The position numbers were made by a program, and so were the translations under genes. A stretch of 64,000 nt of DNA from an uncultured Gemmatimonadota bacterium. GTDB lineage: Bacteria; Gemmatimonadota; Gemmatimonadetes; Gemmatimonadales; Gemmatimonadaceae. Every line of letters begins with the position of its first letter. Within the stretch, counting starts at the first letter, position 1. The notes under the pieces are model-generated. The model did no database searches and was not told the origin of the DNA. It was given only the letters and a program-made list of their open reading frames with translations. The stretch covers positions 1 through 64,000 of the forward strand of contig CADEDA010000001.1 of the NCBI GenBank assembly GCA_902825965.1, given 5' to 3'. Below are positions 7,816-17,155 of this stretch, piece after piece.

Positions 7816-8604
7816 ATGACCGTGTTCGTCCGCCGCACGTCGCTCGCGATCGTCCTCGCCGCCATGGCCGTCGCCTGCGCGCCCGCACGACAGCCGCTCG
7901 ACCTCGGCCCGCTCGTCACCGACCGCCCGGACTTCACCGAGAGCGCGCTCACCATCCCCAAGGGCTATTCCCAGCTCGAAGTCGGTGCCACCGTCGACGA
8001 AGGCGATGGCGTCCGCAGCGTCTCCGCCGGCGAGACCCTGCTCCGCAGCGGCATCAACGAGCACGTCGAACTGCGGCTCACCATGGCGAACTACGCCACC
8101 CAGCGCGACGGCAGCGGCACCCAGCAGGGATTCGAGGATGCCGGCATCGGCGTGAAGGTCGCGCTGTTCGAGGGACCCGATCGGCCCTCGCTGGTGCCCA
8201 CCGTGGCCTTCATCGCCGGCACCTCGCTCCCCACCGGTGCGACCCCGTTCCGCAGCCGCAGCGCGCTGCCCGAGTTCAAGTTGCTCGGCGCCTGGTCCGT
8301 CAGCGAGCGCGTCGCCTTCTCGTCCAACCTCAACTGGGCCCGCGCCGAGGACGCCGTCAGCGCCCACGACGAATGGTCCGGGTCCGCGTCGTTCGGCTTC
8401 TCGCTCTCGGAGCGTGTGGGCGCCTATACCGAGTACTTCGCGTTCGGCGAGCGCGCGCCCACCTGGCAGCGCCGCGAGTACGTGAACGGCGGCCTCACGT
8501 ACCTGTTGCACGATGCCCTGCAGCTCGACGTCCGCTACGGCGTCCGCACCGACGCGCCCCGCGACGCGCACTTCGTGGGACTCGGCCTCAGCCGCCGCTT
8601 CTGA
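7816..8604 (+). CDS. Lipoprotein-signal outer-membrane beta-barrel (transporter/MetA-pathway type)
   Basis: 262 aa from ATG 7816. The signal peptide ends with a lipobox-like AMAVAC. The mature part begins with LVTDRPDFTESALTIPKG, the start motif of the 'putative MetA-pathway of phenol degradation' / transporter outer-membrane family, followed by alternating beta-strands ('EVGATVD', 'VELRLTMANY', 'GIGVKVALF', 'HVGLGLSRRF'-like end) and a terminal Phe typical of outer-membrane barrels. A lipid anchor together with a barrel is unusual, so the Cys may not be used. Role: probably an outer-membrane protein of unknown substrate. Divergent from atpZ. Confidence 0.75.
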   Translation: MTVFVRRTSLAIVLAAMAVACAPARQPLDLGPLVTDRPDFTESALTIPKGYSQLEVGATVDEGDGVRSVSAGETLLRSGINEHVELRLTMANYATQRDGSGTQQGFEDAGIGVKVALFEGPDRPSLVPTVAFIAGTSLPTGATPFRSRSALPEFKLLGAWSVSERVAFSSNLNWARAEDAVSAHDEWSGSASFGFSLSERVGAYTEYFAFGERAPTWQRREYVNGGLTYLLHDALQLDVRYGVRTDAPRDAHFVGLGLSRRF

Positions 8605-8689
8605 TCCACCGCACGGTTCTCCCCCCGCACTCTCTCCCCCCGACCACCACCCCCGCTCTCTCACTTCGCCGCAGCGCAGGAGCAGTACC

Positions 8690-10693
8690 ATGCAGTGGAC
8701 CCTTCGTCGCAAGTTGCTCGCGCTCACCGCCGTCGGCCTGTCCGGGACGCTGATCGTCGCCCTCGTGGGTGGCGTGGGGCTCCGCAGCGGGAAACAGAGT
8801 GCGCGTGCGCTCGTCGCGACGAACATCCTGCAGCGGCTGCAGATGGACGCCGACATGATGCACGACGCCGTACGGGCGGACGTGCTCGCCGCCGTGCTCG
8901 GTGCCAAGGCCGGCCACCCGGATGACGTGAAGGCGGCGCAGGTCTCGCTGGTGGAGCACGGGGACCGCATCCGCGCCAACGTGCGCACGCTCAGCGACTC
9001 CGCACACGGGAGCGTCGCCGAGGCCGTCACCCGCGTCGGCCCGGACCTCGAGGCCTACCTCACCACCGCGGCCGACGTGGTGGCGCAGTCACTCTACGCC
9101 AAGCCGGACGACGCCCTCTTCGCGGTGTTCATGGAACGCTTCAGCGTGCTCGAGGGCAGCATGGAGCACATGGGCGACGAGATCGCCGCCGTGGCCGCGA
9201 GCACCGAGCGGGACATGAACGTGAGCTTCGCCCGCCTCACCTGGCTGATGCTGCTCGTGAGTGTGCTCATCCCGGTCGCCGTGCTCGTCATCGAGGCGCG
9301 CATGGCCGGACGCATCACGCGCACCGTGCGGGACGTCGCCGATCGCGTGGACGCCCTCGAGCGCGATGCCATCCGCCCGCTCGGGCACGCCATGGAGGCA
9401 CTGGCCAAGGGCCAGGTCGACCAGCAGGTCCATGTGGACCTGCTGGCCACCGCCGTCAGCGGGGACGACGAGATCGCCCAGATGGCCCGCAAGGTGAACT
9501 CCATCGTCGAGCACTCGCGCGCGACCGTCGCGTCGTTCGAGAACGCCCGGCGCGCCATCGCCGACATCTGCGACTCGGCCACGCGCCTCGCGCGTGCGGC
9601 CCGCGACGGCGACCTGACGCATCGCGGCGACGCGTCGGCGTTCGCCGGTGCGTACTCCGAGCTGATGACCACCATCAACGGCACCCTCGACGCCGTGGTG
9701 CAGCCGGTCGTCCATGCCACCGAGACCCTCGAGCGCATCGCCGCCAAGGACCTCTCGGCCCGGGTCATCGCCGAGTACGTCGGCGACCACCGCCGCGTGC
9801 AGGACGCCGTGAACGCCACCGCCGATTCGCTCGCCGACGCCCTCACCCAGGTGCGTTCGGCCACCGAGCAGGTCTCCCTCGCGGCGGAGCAGATCGCCGC
9901 CGGCAGCCAGTCGCTGGCGTCGGCCGCGTCCGAGCAGGCCGCCGGCCTCGAGGAGATCTCGGCCGGCGTCTACGAGTCGTCCGCCACGGCGGGCACCATC
10001 GCCGAGGAGACCAAGACCGCACGCAGCGCCGCCGAGGTGGCGCGGCAGGCCAGCGTGGACGGCCACATCGCGATGGAGCGCCTCGCGACCGCCGTGAAGG
10101 AGATCGAGACCTCGTCGCTGGCCTCGGCCAAGATCGTGAAGACGATCGACGAGATCGCCTTCCAGACCAACCTGCTCGCGCTCAACGCCGCGGTGGAAGC
10201 CGCGCGCGCGGGCGACGCGGGTCGCGGCTTCGCCGTGGTCGCGGACGAGGTGCGTGCACTCGCACTGCGGGCCGCCGAGGCGGCGCGGCAGACGGGCGAG
10301 ATGATCGAGACGAGCGTGCAGAAGGTCGCCGTCGGCACGACGATCACCTCGGAGGCCGTGCAGCGCTTCGACGCGATCGGTCGGCAGGTGAAGGCGCTCG
10401 ACGAGGCTGTGGCGCAGATCGCGTCGGCGAGTGCCGAGCAGGCCATCGGGATCCAGGGCCTGACGACGGGTCTCGACCGCCTGAACCAGACCACGCAATC
10501 CGCGGCAGCGCACGCGGAGGAGTCGGCGGCGGCGGCTGAGGAGCTGAGCAGCCAGTCCGAACTCACACGGGCGATGGTGGCGACCTTCGCGCTGCCGGGT
10601 GAGGCGCCGAGCAGCCGCGGCGGTCGGCTTTCGGCCCCGATGCACGAGAAATCGACCTGGCGGTCCGCGAAAAGCCGAACACAGGCCGAATAG
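8690..10693 (+). CDS. Methyl-accepting chemotaxis protein
   Basis: 667 aa from ATG 8690, preceded by AGGAG. TM1 (about 12-30), a helical periplasmic sensor (about 31-182, no Cys or metal motif), TM2 (183-201), a HAMP region, then a second HAMP-like linker ('AVVQPVVHATETLERIAAKDLSARV'), and the cytoplasmic signalling hairpin around residues 485-525 (EIAFQTNLLALNAAVEAARAG...GRGFAVVADEVR), the CheA/CheW contact tip. The helical bundle contains Glu/Gln pairs suitable for methylation. The C-terminus ends in a Ser/Arg-rich tail without a CheR-tethering pentapeptide. No che genes are near, so it is an orphan receptor feeding a pathway encoded elsewhere. Confidence 0.95.
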   Translation: MQWTLRRKLLALTAVGLSGTLIVALVGGVGLRSGKQSARALVATNILQRLQMDADMMHDAVRADVLAAVLGAKAGHPDDVKAAQVSLVEHGDRIRANVRTLSDSAHGSVAEAVTRVGPDLEAYLTTAADVVAQSLYAKPDDALFAVFMERFSVLEGSMEHMGDEIAAVAASTERDMNVSFARLTWLMLLVSVLIPVAVLVIEARMAGRITRTVRDVADRVDALERDAIRPLGHAMEALAKGQVDQQVHVDLLATAVSGDDEIAQMARKVNSIVEHSRATVASFENARRAIADICDSATRLARAARDGDLTHRGDASAFAGAYSELMTTINGTLDAVVQPVVHATETLERIAAKDLSARVIAEYVGDHRRVQDAVNATADSLADALTQVRSATEQVSLAAEQIAAGSQSLASAASEQAAGLEEISAGVYESSATAGTIAEETKTARSAAEVARQASVDGHIAMERLATAVKEIETSSLASAKIVKTIDEIAFQTNLLALNAAVEAARAGDAGRGFAVVADEVRALALRAAEAARQTGEMIETSVQKVAVGTTITSEAVQRFDAIGRQVKALDEAVAQIASASAEQAIGIQGLTTGLDRLNQTTQSAAAHAEESAAAAEELSSQSELTRAMVATFALPGEAPSSRGGRLSAPMHEKSTWRSAKSRTQAE

Positions 10694-10783
10694 ACCTGGC
10701 GTTCAGTGACCGATAGGTCAGCATCAGATTCGTGACTTGTCACCAAGTGATTCGGGCTGAGCCACTTACGCGTTACGCGTGAT

Positions 10784-10834
10784 TTGACGAATCGTCTGGG
10801 TGTTGATAAGTTCGTGTCGAAATCTTGGACACGA
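10784..10834 (+). promoter_or_regulatory. Candidate sigma-70-type promoter and inverted repeat
   Basis: In an unusually AT-rich stretch after the chemoreceptor gene, TTGACG (10784-10789) is followed 15 bases later by TGTTGATAAG-type extended -10 (GATAAG 10805-10810). Just downstream is the inverted repeat TCGTGTC (10812-10818) / GACACGA (10828-10834), which may be an operator or a leader hairpin. It would serve the BsuPI lipoprotein gene at 10880. Confidence 0.4.
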
Positions 10835-10879
10835 CAGAAACTTGATTTTTCCGTCCAAACGATTCCTGAGCGCTCACGG

Positions 10880-11353
10880 ATGAACGCGAAGATCCCACTC
10901 ACATTGGTTTGCTCAGCGGCGTTGGCGTTCGCGTGTGGTCCTCGCGCGCGCAATGATGCGGCGGCGGCGACGCGCAACGATGCGGCGCGCGTCGCGCGAG
11001 TGGACGAGAGCACGCCGCTCGCGCCGGCGCTCGATGTGACGGTGGATCGGGCGGTGCATTTCTCCTTCCAGGTGGTGAACCACGGGAAGAAGCGGCTCGA
11101 GGTGTCGTTCCCGGATGGACGCACGCACGACGTGGTGGTGCTCGACACGCTCGGGCGCGAGGTGTGGCGCTGGAGCGAGGGGCGCATGTTCACGCAGGCG
11201 ATGCAGAATCGCGTGCTGCGGACGAGTGACCTGCTCCTGTACGAGGAGGAGTGGGAGACGCCGACGCCCGGCAAGTACGTCGCGGTGGCGACGCTGGCGA
11301 GTCGGAACTTCCCGGTGGAGCGCCGGGTGGAGTTCGTGGTCCCGCAGATGTGA
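10880..11353 (+). CDS. BsuPI-domain lipoprotein
   Basis: 157 aa. Lipoprotein signal MNAKIPLTLVCSAALAFAC with the lipid-acceptor Cys at residue 19. The mature protein has the BsuPI (intracellular proteinase inhibitor) beta-sandwich pattern: 'HFSFQVVNHGKKRLEVSFPDGRTHDVVVLD...G.EVWRWSEGRMFTQA' and 'LLLYEEEWETPTPGKYVA'. The family was named for a Bacillus protease inhibitor, but most members are of unknown role. Expected in the periplasm, attached to a membrane. Single gene with its own likely promoter. Confidence 0.85.
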   Translation: MNAKIPLTLVCSAALAFACGPRARNDAAAATRNDAARVARVDESTPLAPALDVTVDRAVHFSFQVVNHGKKRLEVSFPDGRTHDVVVLDTLGREVWRWSEGRMFTQAMQNRVLRTSDLLLYEEEWETPTPGKYVAVATLASRNFPVERRVEFVVPQM

Positions 11354-11488
11354 GCCGGTGGCGGGCGGCGGGTGGAGGTCCGGGGCGGTCCCTGCGCGGG
11401 GTCGCCCTTTGTCGTTCTCCGAACGTTATCTTTTCGGTCGCCGTAAGGAGGTCATTCTCCGAGCGGCGTTTTCTTCAACCCCTGAGAC

Positions 11489-12487
11489 GTGACCCAGACC
11501 GACTCACGCGACCTCGAGCTCCTTGCCCAGTTGAAGCGTGCCCGCGGCGAGATCGCCGCGCAGATCGGCCGCCGCATCGTCGGGCAGCATGAGGTCGTCG
11601 ACAACCTCATCTCGGCCATCCTCGCCGGCGGCCACGTGCTGCTGGTGGGTGTGCCCGGGCTCGCGAAGACGTTGCTGATCCAGACGGTGAGCGAGGCGCT
11701 GGACATGGAGTTCTCGCGCATCCAGTTCACGCCGGACCTCATGCCCAGCGACATCACGGGCACCGAGTTGCTGGAGGAGGATCACGGCACGGGCAAGCGG
11801 GCGTTCACCTTCGCGCGCGGCCCGGTGTTCGGCAACATCGTGCTCTCGGACGAGATCAACCGCGCGCCGCCGAAGACGCAGGCGGCGCTGCTGCAGGCCA
11901 TGCAGGAGAAGACGGTGACGGTCGCGGGCAAGACGTACACCCTGCCCGACCCGTTCTTCGTGCTCGCGACGCAGAACCCCATCGAGCAGGAAGGCACGTA
12001 CCACCTGCCCGAGGCGCAGCTCGACCGCTTCATGTACGAGTTGCGGATCGGGTACCCGACGGTGGAGGAGGAGGAGGCGATCGTCTCGCAGACCACCGGC
12101 GTGAAGAACGACGCGATCAAGCCGGTGATGTCGGCGGACACGCTGCGGGAGATGCAGCGGCTGGTGCGCCGGATGCCGGCGCCGCCATCGCTGGTGAGTT
12201 ATGCCGTGGGCCTGGCGCGCGCGACGCGTCCCCACGAGGCGGGCGCCTCGCCGACCGTGAAGAAGTACGTGAGCTTCGGCGCCGGCCCGCGCGCCGGCCA
12301 GAACCTGGTGCTGGGCGCCAAGTCGCGTGCGGCGATGGATGGCCGCAGCGTGCCGGACCTCGAGGACGTGGATGCCGTGGCGTTCAGCGTGTTGCGGCAC
12401 CGCGTGGTGCTGAACTTCCAGGCCGAGGCCGAGGGGATGGGCATCGAGAAGATCCTGCAGCTGGGTGGGCGGGCCAAGGCCCGCTGA
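11489..12487 (+). CDS. MoxR-family AAA+ ATPase
   Basis: 332 aa from GTG 11489 (the first in-frame start after a TGA). Walker A GVPGLAKT at 54-61, Walker B IVLSDEINRAPPKTQAALLQAM near 117, sensor motif FVLATQNPIEQEGTYHLPEAQLDRF, and a C-terminal lid: a textbook MoxR chaperone-like ATPase. MoxR proteins usually precede a DUF58 protein and von Willebrand-type genes; here the gene is followed at once by a strong terminator, so it is an orphan. A strong AAGGAGG lies 37 bases upstream of the start, too far to serve it. Confidence 0.95.
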   Translation: MTQTDSRDLELLAQLKRARGEIAAQIGRRIVGQHEVVDNLISAILAGGHVLLVGVPGLAKTLLIQTVSEALDMEFSRIQFTPDLMPSDITGTELLEEDHGTGKRAFTFARGPVFGNIVLSDEINRAPPKTQAALLQAMQEKTVTVAGKTYTLPDPFFVLATQNPIEQEGTYHLPEAQLDRFMYELRIGYPTVEEEEAIVSQTTGVKNDAIKPVMSADTLREMQRLVRRMPAPPSLVSYAVGLARATRPHEAGASPTVKKYVSFGAGPRAGQNLVLGAKSRAAMDGRSVPDLEDVDAVAFSVLRHRVVLNFQAEAEGMGIEKILQLGGRAKAR

Positions 12488-12533
12488 GGCCACCCGCGGG
12501 AGTCACGCACCGTGACCAGCCGCAGCGCGGGAC

Positions 12534-12570
12534 CGGGCGGGGCGCCATATGGCGCCCCGCCCGTTTCGTT
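12534..12570 (+). terminator. Strong intrinsic terminator of the MoxR gene
   Basis: A perfect 13-bp stem, CGGGCGGGGCGCC / GGCGCCCCGCCCG, around ATAT, followed by TTTCGTT, starts 46 bases after the MoxR stop. It insulates the regulator gene that starts at 12709. Confidence 0.93.
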
Positions 12571-12708
12571 CTGCTCCCCCGGGCAACGGATCGGTTGCCC
12601 TGCGGGATGCGCCGAGCGAGAATAGCGCCGCCGCGTGTGCGTGGTCGGCCCTGGTGACGGTGGGGTGACGGCGCGGCGTCAGGTTGGAACGGTCCGAACG
12701 GCGAGGCG

Positions 12709-15700
12709 ATGGTGGCGCGAATCGAGGTCCGGGGCATCGGCGCGAGTGAGATCCGCATCGGTCGGCGTCGCATCACGCCGGCGACGGAGGTCGTGTTCGC
12801 GCTGGCGTTCTACATGTGCATGCGGGCCGGCGAGCGCGTGACGCGCGACGAGGTGGTGGAGCTGTTCTGGGGCACGGCCGACGTCGTGCGGGGCCGCCAC
12901 TCGCTGCGGCAGATGTTGTACAAGCTCCGGCAGCGCGGCTTTGCGCTGGACGAGGAGGGCGAGGAGCTCTTCGTGGACGCCGGGCGCGTGGTGAGCGACG
13001 TGGCGGCGGTGTTGCGGGAGTCATGGGTGGAGGAGGTCCCGCTCGTCCAGCTGGAGGCGGCGTACGAGCTGATCCCCGGCTACACGCGGGCGATCTCGCT
13101 GCCGTTCGAGGGCTGGCTGGGCGCGCAGCGTGCGGCCTTGGGCGCCCAGCACCGCCGCGCCTGCCTGCGCCACCTCGCCCATGCGCGGCGCGAGGGCCGT
13201 TGGGCGGACCTCGACCGCATCGCGCTCCTGATGCTGCGCTCGGACCCGTTGAACGAGGAGGCGACACTCGCGCGGGCCGAGAGTGCGGCGATGATCGGGT
13301 CGAAGGCGTTGGCGCTGGAGATCCTGGATCAGTACATGGAGGAGCTGGGGGACAAGGCGGTGAAGATCGGGTTGCCGGCGACGGTGTTGCGGAGGCGGAT
13401 ATCGGAGACGACTCCGCACTGGGCTGCCAACTTGAACAAGGACGCTGTCTTGGTGGGGCGCATGCGAGAGATGCTGACCCTCGGGCAGTCTCTCGAATCG
13501 GTCTCGAGCGGAAACGGTCGTTCCGCGCTGGTGGTTGGCCCTCCCGGGGTTGGAAAAACACGACTCGCCTCCGAAGTACTCTCATTCGCGCGGCTCCGGG
13601 GATTCACTGTGGTGGGCACGCGGTCGTCCGTTCAACATCGATTGCAGCCATACGCGACCGCAGTCGCACTATTGCTCTCATTGGTAGATGTTCGGGGAGC
13701 CGCCTCGTGCTCCCCCGAGGCGATGGCTCTCGCGAGGAGAATCTCGACGGTTCCAGATCGATTGCGGCCGAATGCACTCGCAGCTCCGTCAATATCCTCG
13801 GATGAACTTGTATGGGCGTTGACCGCCATCATCGTCGCCATCGCCGAAGAGTCGCGACTGTGCTTGCTCGTTGACGACCTTCACAATTGCGATTCGGAAT
13901 CTCTTCCGATCCTCGTTAGATGTGTCCACGCCACGGCCGAAGCGCGCTGTCAGTGGATCTTCACAAGTCGGAGGCGTTCGGACACAAGTCAACTGACGGA
14001 GTCGACGGTGCTCTCGCTCGCTCCTCTCGCGCCAGCGGATAGTCTCGAGCTGGCGACAGCGTTCGTGTCCCGGAACCCGGTCGGCGCGAAGACTCGATCC
14101 GCGGGAGAGATCGCCCGAGCAAGCGGTGGCAATCCACTCTTTATCCGCGAACTCTCAGGAACACTCGATTCCCGGATCGATGAACCGATTCCTGCGACCC
14201 TTCGGTCCACGTTAGCGAGCAGACTCGCCCGGCTCAATCCGACTTCAACGCGCTTGCTTCGCGCCAGCGCGCTACTGGGCCCCCACGCGACGGTGGCCCG
14301 CCTCTTGCGCGTGAGATCCATACCAAGTGCAGAGGTCACAGACTGCATCGAGGGGTTGGAACACGAGGGAATCGTTTCGTCAACATGCCTCGGCGCGATT
14401 GAACTGCACGATTGCTGGACCGCGGCAGTTACAGACGGATTCGGCGGCGCCTCACTCGCGGCCCTGGCTCATGACTGCGCCGACGCGCTTCGAGAGGAGA
14501 GCCGCGAGGACAATCCACTTCTCGCTCTCGCAACAGCGAACCTCTTCCTTCGCGCAGGTGACTCCCAGAAGGCAGCCCAAGCGCTCCTATCAGTCGCTCC
14601 GCACCTTCTTGAAGTTGGACTCTCTGAGCTCGCACGCGAAGTCTTGAGAGAAACGCTCGCTCGCAATCGCAGCAGAGTGGACGCTGCGAAGCTCACGCTC
14701 ATGGCAGCAACGAGTGAGCACGCGGCCGGACGCATTCAAGAGTGCGCTCACGTCTGCGATGCGTTTCTACAGAATATCTCAAGTGAGAGCTACAAGTTGC
14801 TGAATGAGCGTGCGCAGATTCGGGCGCTGCGCGCTGACTGCGCTTGGAGGTTGGGCGAGCGCATGGCTCCACATGCCGCCGCTCTACTGCACGATGCACA
14901 GTTGGACGACCTGCTACCTTCCGTCCGACATCGCGCCTGCTTCTGGGGATTGCGCGTCGCTCTCGTGGACTCGTCTGATAGCTGGGCGGAACGTTTCATT
15001 GAGGTAGTTCGAGCGCAATCTAGACAAGAGGCACCTACTGTCTACTCTTGTCTCACGGAACTGCTGTTCGCAGCAGAGCGAGGAACCATCGACGAGATTA
15101 TTGCCGCAGAGGTCGCCGTTAGGGCATCGACCACTGAAGTGTGCTCAGCCTTCGAGCGGGTACTTGCGACTCGACTCCGTGCCACGGCTCTACGCTTCGC
15201 CGGCCTCTCCGATCAAGTCTTTGAGTTAGCTGAGCGTGCCACTGACGAAGCCGCAGCCTGCGGCTTCACGCACGAGGCAATAGGAGCTGCACTATCCGCC
15301 TGCTTCCACGCTCTGGACCTTGACGAACGCGCCGAATCTACTCGGTGGCTCGACCGTCTATCTATGTTCCAAGCAGACAACCATCCAAGCGGCACCAGGC
15401 GATCGATGTTACACGCTCGAGCTCGCGCGCTCGCGCAGGCTGGCGATTTTGAACAGTGCCACGAACTGCTGGAAGAGACACATGAGCTGATCCTCGATGA
15501 CGACCTACGTACGAGGCGCTCAGCGGAGGCTGCCCTTGTTCATTGGTGCGCGGCGGAGACTGGTCGAAGAGAGCTGGCGGAACGCTTCCTTTCTGTCTCA
15601 CTCGAAGAGATCGACAATCTGCAGCCGTCGCTGCAAATGGATTTCGTCGCAGAGCTCGGAGTTCGGACACTTCGATTGCTTGCGAACCCGCAACGTGCGA

Positions 15701-15795
15701 ATGAGCTGCACAAGCGGTACCTCAGTCGCCGCGGGCAGAGACGCGCGCTACCAGCCTTCTATAGCTGTTTGGCCTCAAGCCCACGCTTGGGCTGA
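12709..15795 (+). CDS. BTAD/AAA-ATPase/TPR transcriptional regulator with internal composition break
   Basis: 1028 aa from ATG 12709. The N-terminus (1-95) is an OmpR-like winged helix ('GRRRITPATEVVFALAFYMCMRAGERVTRDEVVELFWG...HSLRQMLYKLR'); 100-230 is a bacterial transcriptional activator domain ('P.e..LARAES...AL.ILDQYMEEL'); an AAA/NTPase module follows with Walker A GPPGVGKT near 276-283 and Walker B-like LCLLVDDLH; the last 500 residues are TPR-like helices. This is the plan of large SARP/MalT-like signal-integrating activators. Up to about 13.4 kb codons end almost always in G/C; beyond that the same frame uses many A/T-ending codons, as in the next gene. The stop overlaps the convergent HD-GYP gene by 37 bases. 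Its ligand and targets are unknown; the neighbouring HD-GYP and peptide genes are candidates. Confidence 0.88.
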   Translation: MVARIEVRGIGASEIRIGRRRITPATEVVFALAFYMCMRAGERVTRDEVVELFWGTADVVRGRHSLRQMLYKLRQRGFALDEEGEELFVDAGRVVSDVAAVLRESWVEEVPLVQLEAAYELIPGYTRAISLPFEGWLGAQRAALGAQHRRACLRHLAHARREGRWADLDRIALLMLRSDPLNEEATLARAESAAMIGSKALALEILDQYMEELGDKAVKIGLPATVLRRRISETTPHWAANLNKDAVLVGRMREMLTLGQSLESVSSGNGRSALVVGPPGVGKTRLASEVLSFARLRGFTVVGTRSSVQHRLQPYATAVALLLSLVDVRGAASCSPEAMALARRISTVPDRLRPNALAAPSISSDELVWALTAIIVAIAEESRLCLLVDDLHNCDSESLPILVRCVHATAEARCQWIFTSRRRSDTSQLTESTVLSLAPLAPADSLELATAFVSRNPVGAKTRSAGEIARASGGNPLFIRELSGTLDSRIDEPIPATLRSTLASRLARLNPTSTRLLRASALLGPHATVARLLRVRSIPSAEVTDCIEGLEHEGIVSSTCLGAIELHDCWTAAVTDGFGGASLAALAHDCADALREESREDNPLLALATANLFLRAGDSQKAAQALLSVAPHLLEVGLSELAREVLRETLARNRSRVDAAKLTLMAATSEHAAGRIQECAHVCDAFLQNISSESYKLLNERAQIRALRADCAWRLGERMAPHAAALLHDAQLDDLLPSVRHRACFWGLRVALVDSSDSWAERFIEVVRAQSRQEAPTVYSCLTELLFAAERGTIDEIIAAEVAVRASTTEVCSAFERVLATRLRATALRFAGLSDQVFELAERATDEAAACGFTHEAIGAALSACFHALDLDERAESTRWLDRLSMFQADNHPSGTRRSMLHARARALAQAGDFEQCHELLEETHELILDDDLRTRRSAEAALVHWCAAETGRRELAERFLSVSLEEIDNLQPSLQMDFVAELGVRTLRLLANPQRANELHKRYLSRRGQRRALPAFYSCLASSPRLG

Positions 15796-17120
15796 GACAG
15801 AGGTGACAGCGCATCAAGAGTTTCGCGGCGCGTTACCACGGGGTATTCGCCGGTTGCCAGCTGGACTTCCCCCATCAGCTCCTTCCATGCTTCCGGGCGA
15901 AGAATAGCATCGCAGAGGAACGGGTCGAACTGCCGACCGCTCTCCGAGGCGATCTCGGCGCGCACCGTCTCGGCATTGAGCGCGCCACGGTACGGCCGCG
16001 ATGTGCTCATGGCGTCGACGGTATCCGCCAACGCGATGATGCGCGCCCCAAGCGGAATTTGCGTACCACCGATCTGATGAGGGTATCCCCCAGCATCCCA
16101 CGCCTCGTGATGATGGAGAATCATCGGCACCAGGTCCTCAAAATGTGTCACCTTGCCCACGAGAGCGGCGCCGCGCGCGGAATGACTCTTCATCACTTCA
16201 AACTCAGCGTCCGTGAGGCGACCTGGTTTCCGAAGAATGGGGCCAAACTCGAGATAGATCTTGCCCACGTCGTGCAAGAGAGCCGCGGTCGCGATTCGCT
16301 CCGCCGCTCGATCCTTCACGCCGGACAGCCTAGCGATTACGCGCGCATACCTAGCCACTCGCTGCGAGTGACCGGATGTGTATGGATCCTGAGCCTCGAC
16401 TGTCGCTACCATCAACTGAAGCAACTCTTCATTGATTCTCTGTAGCGACACATTCGTCTTGTACATCTGGCGAATGCCCAGCATCGGGAGTGCTAGCGCC
16501 GATGTGATTCCCAGGCCAAAGCGTGCGTATGCTTCGGCGAAGAAGTAGATGAGGGGAAACGCCAGCAGGTCGTTGAGCGCCGACAGGCGCATGCTGCTGA
16601 TCCAATGCGCTCGTGTGTCGCGGCCGGTGGAGACAGCGACCACCGTGCTAACGGCGAGCTTGTTGACCACTTGCCACGCCGATACCATCGCCACGAAGGC
16701 CCAGAAGTTGGGCCGCGCTGTCGAGTCGATTAGCAGCGACTCACCACCTAGCGCGCGGTAGATGCCAACCGCGACTGCCTCCGCAAAGATGAACTGGGAT
16801 ACGTTGAAGACCGCCTTGAGTGGAACCCGGCGTGCCAGCAGTTCCGTGCCGAGAACGCTCGCAAAGACAGTGCAGATCGCAGCAATGTTCGGAGAAATAA
16901 CGACGATGCTTAGAAACGGCAGGAATCCGATACTGCCGCCGGTGGCCGTCGACGTCTTGTATCCGAGCGCGGTCGCGATGAGCCCGAACCCCGCGAAGTA
17001 GACCGCTGCGCGCCACTCGGGGTCCGTAGGAGTGGGTGCAAATACAAGCATCGCCAGCGACGCAATGATTGCGCCGACGGCGACCGTTTCCACAACGCGC
17101 TGGACTCGCTGTGCACTCAT
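15759..17120 (-). CDS. Membrane-anchored HD-GYP cyclic-di-GMP phosphodiesterase
   Basis: 453 aa. The first 215 residues are six to eight hydrophobic helices forming a membrane sensor I do not recognise. A short helical linker leads to an HD-GYP domain (about 225-430): HSQRVARYARV, HDVGK near 282, HHHEAWDAGGYP near 343 (the canonical DGSGYP reads DAGGYP, GYP intact) and DTVDAMSTSRPYR. Metal ligands and the GYP motif are present, so it should hydrolyse c-di-GMP. The gene has lower GC than its surroundings, overlaps the BTAD regulator tail to tail, and follows a 23-codon gene by 35 bases. No good ribosome site precedes the ATG; instead a hairpin (17132-17148) lies there, suggesting coupled or attenuated expression. 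Confidence 0.9.
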   Translation of the reverse strand: MSAQRVQRVVETVAVGAIIASLAMLVFAPTPTDPEWRAAVYFAGFGLIATALGYKTSTATGGSIGFLPFLSIVVISPNIAAICTVFASVLGTELLARRVPLKAVFNVSQFIFAEAVAVGIYRALGGESLLIDSTARPNFWAFVAMVSAWQVVNKLAVSTVVAVSTGRDTRAHWISSMRLSALNDLLAFPLIYFFAEAYARFGLGITSALALPMLGIRQMYKTNVSLQRINEELLQLMVATVEAQDPYTSGHSQRVARYARVIARLSGVKDRAAERIATAALLHDVGKIYLEFGPILRKPGRLTDAEFEVMKSHSARGAALVGKVTHFEDLVPMILHHHEAWDAGGYPHQIGGTQIPLGARIIALADTVDAMSTSRPYRGALNAETVRAEIASESGRQFDPFLCDAILRPEAWKELMGEVQLATGEYPVVTRRETLDALSPLSQPKRGLEAKQL

Positions 17121-17131
17121 GATAGAAAGAG

Positions 17132-17148
17132 GAGGACCCCCCGTCCTC
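17132..17148 (-). promoter_or_regulatory. Hairpin between the peptide gene and the HD-GYP start
   Basis: On the minus strand GAGGAC and GTCCTC pair around five G, followed by CTCTTTCT and then the HD-GYP ATG. It resembles a short terminator or attenuator and also sits where the ribosome site should be. Function inferred from position only. Confidence 0.45.
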
Positions 17149-17155
17149 GCAACAA

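Noticed and set aside
7012-9030. 672-codon minus-strand frame upstream of atpB
   Set aside because: Only the last 114 codons (membrane protein) are plausible; the rest is antisense to the barrel and chemoreceptor genes.
12534-12570. Attachment site or inverted-repeat end of a mobile element at the left of the low-GC segment
   Set aside because: The palindrome is followed by a T-rich run and fits an intrinsic terminator; no integrase, transposase or matching copy near 17.46 kb was found.
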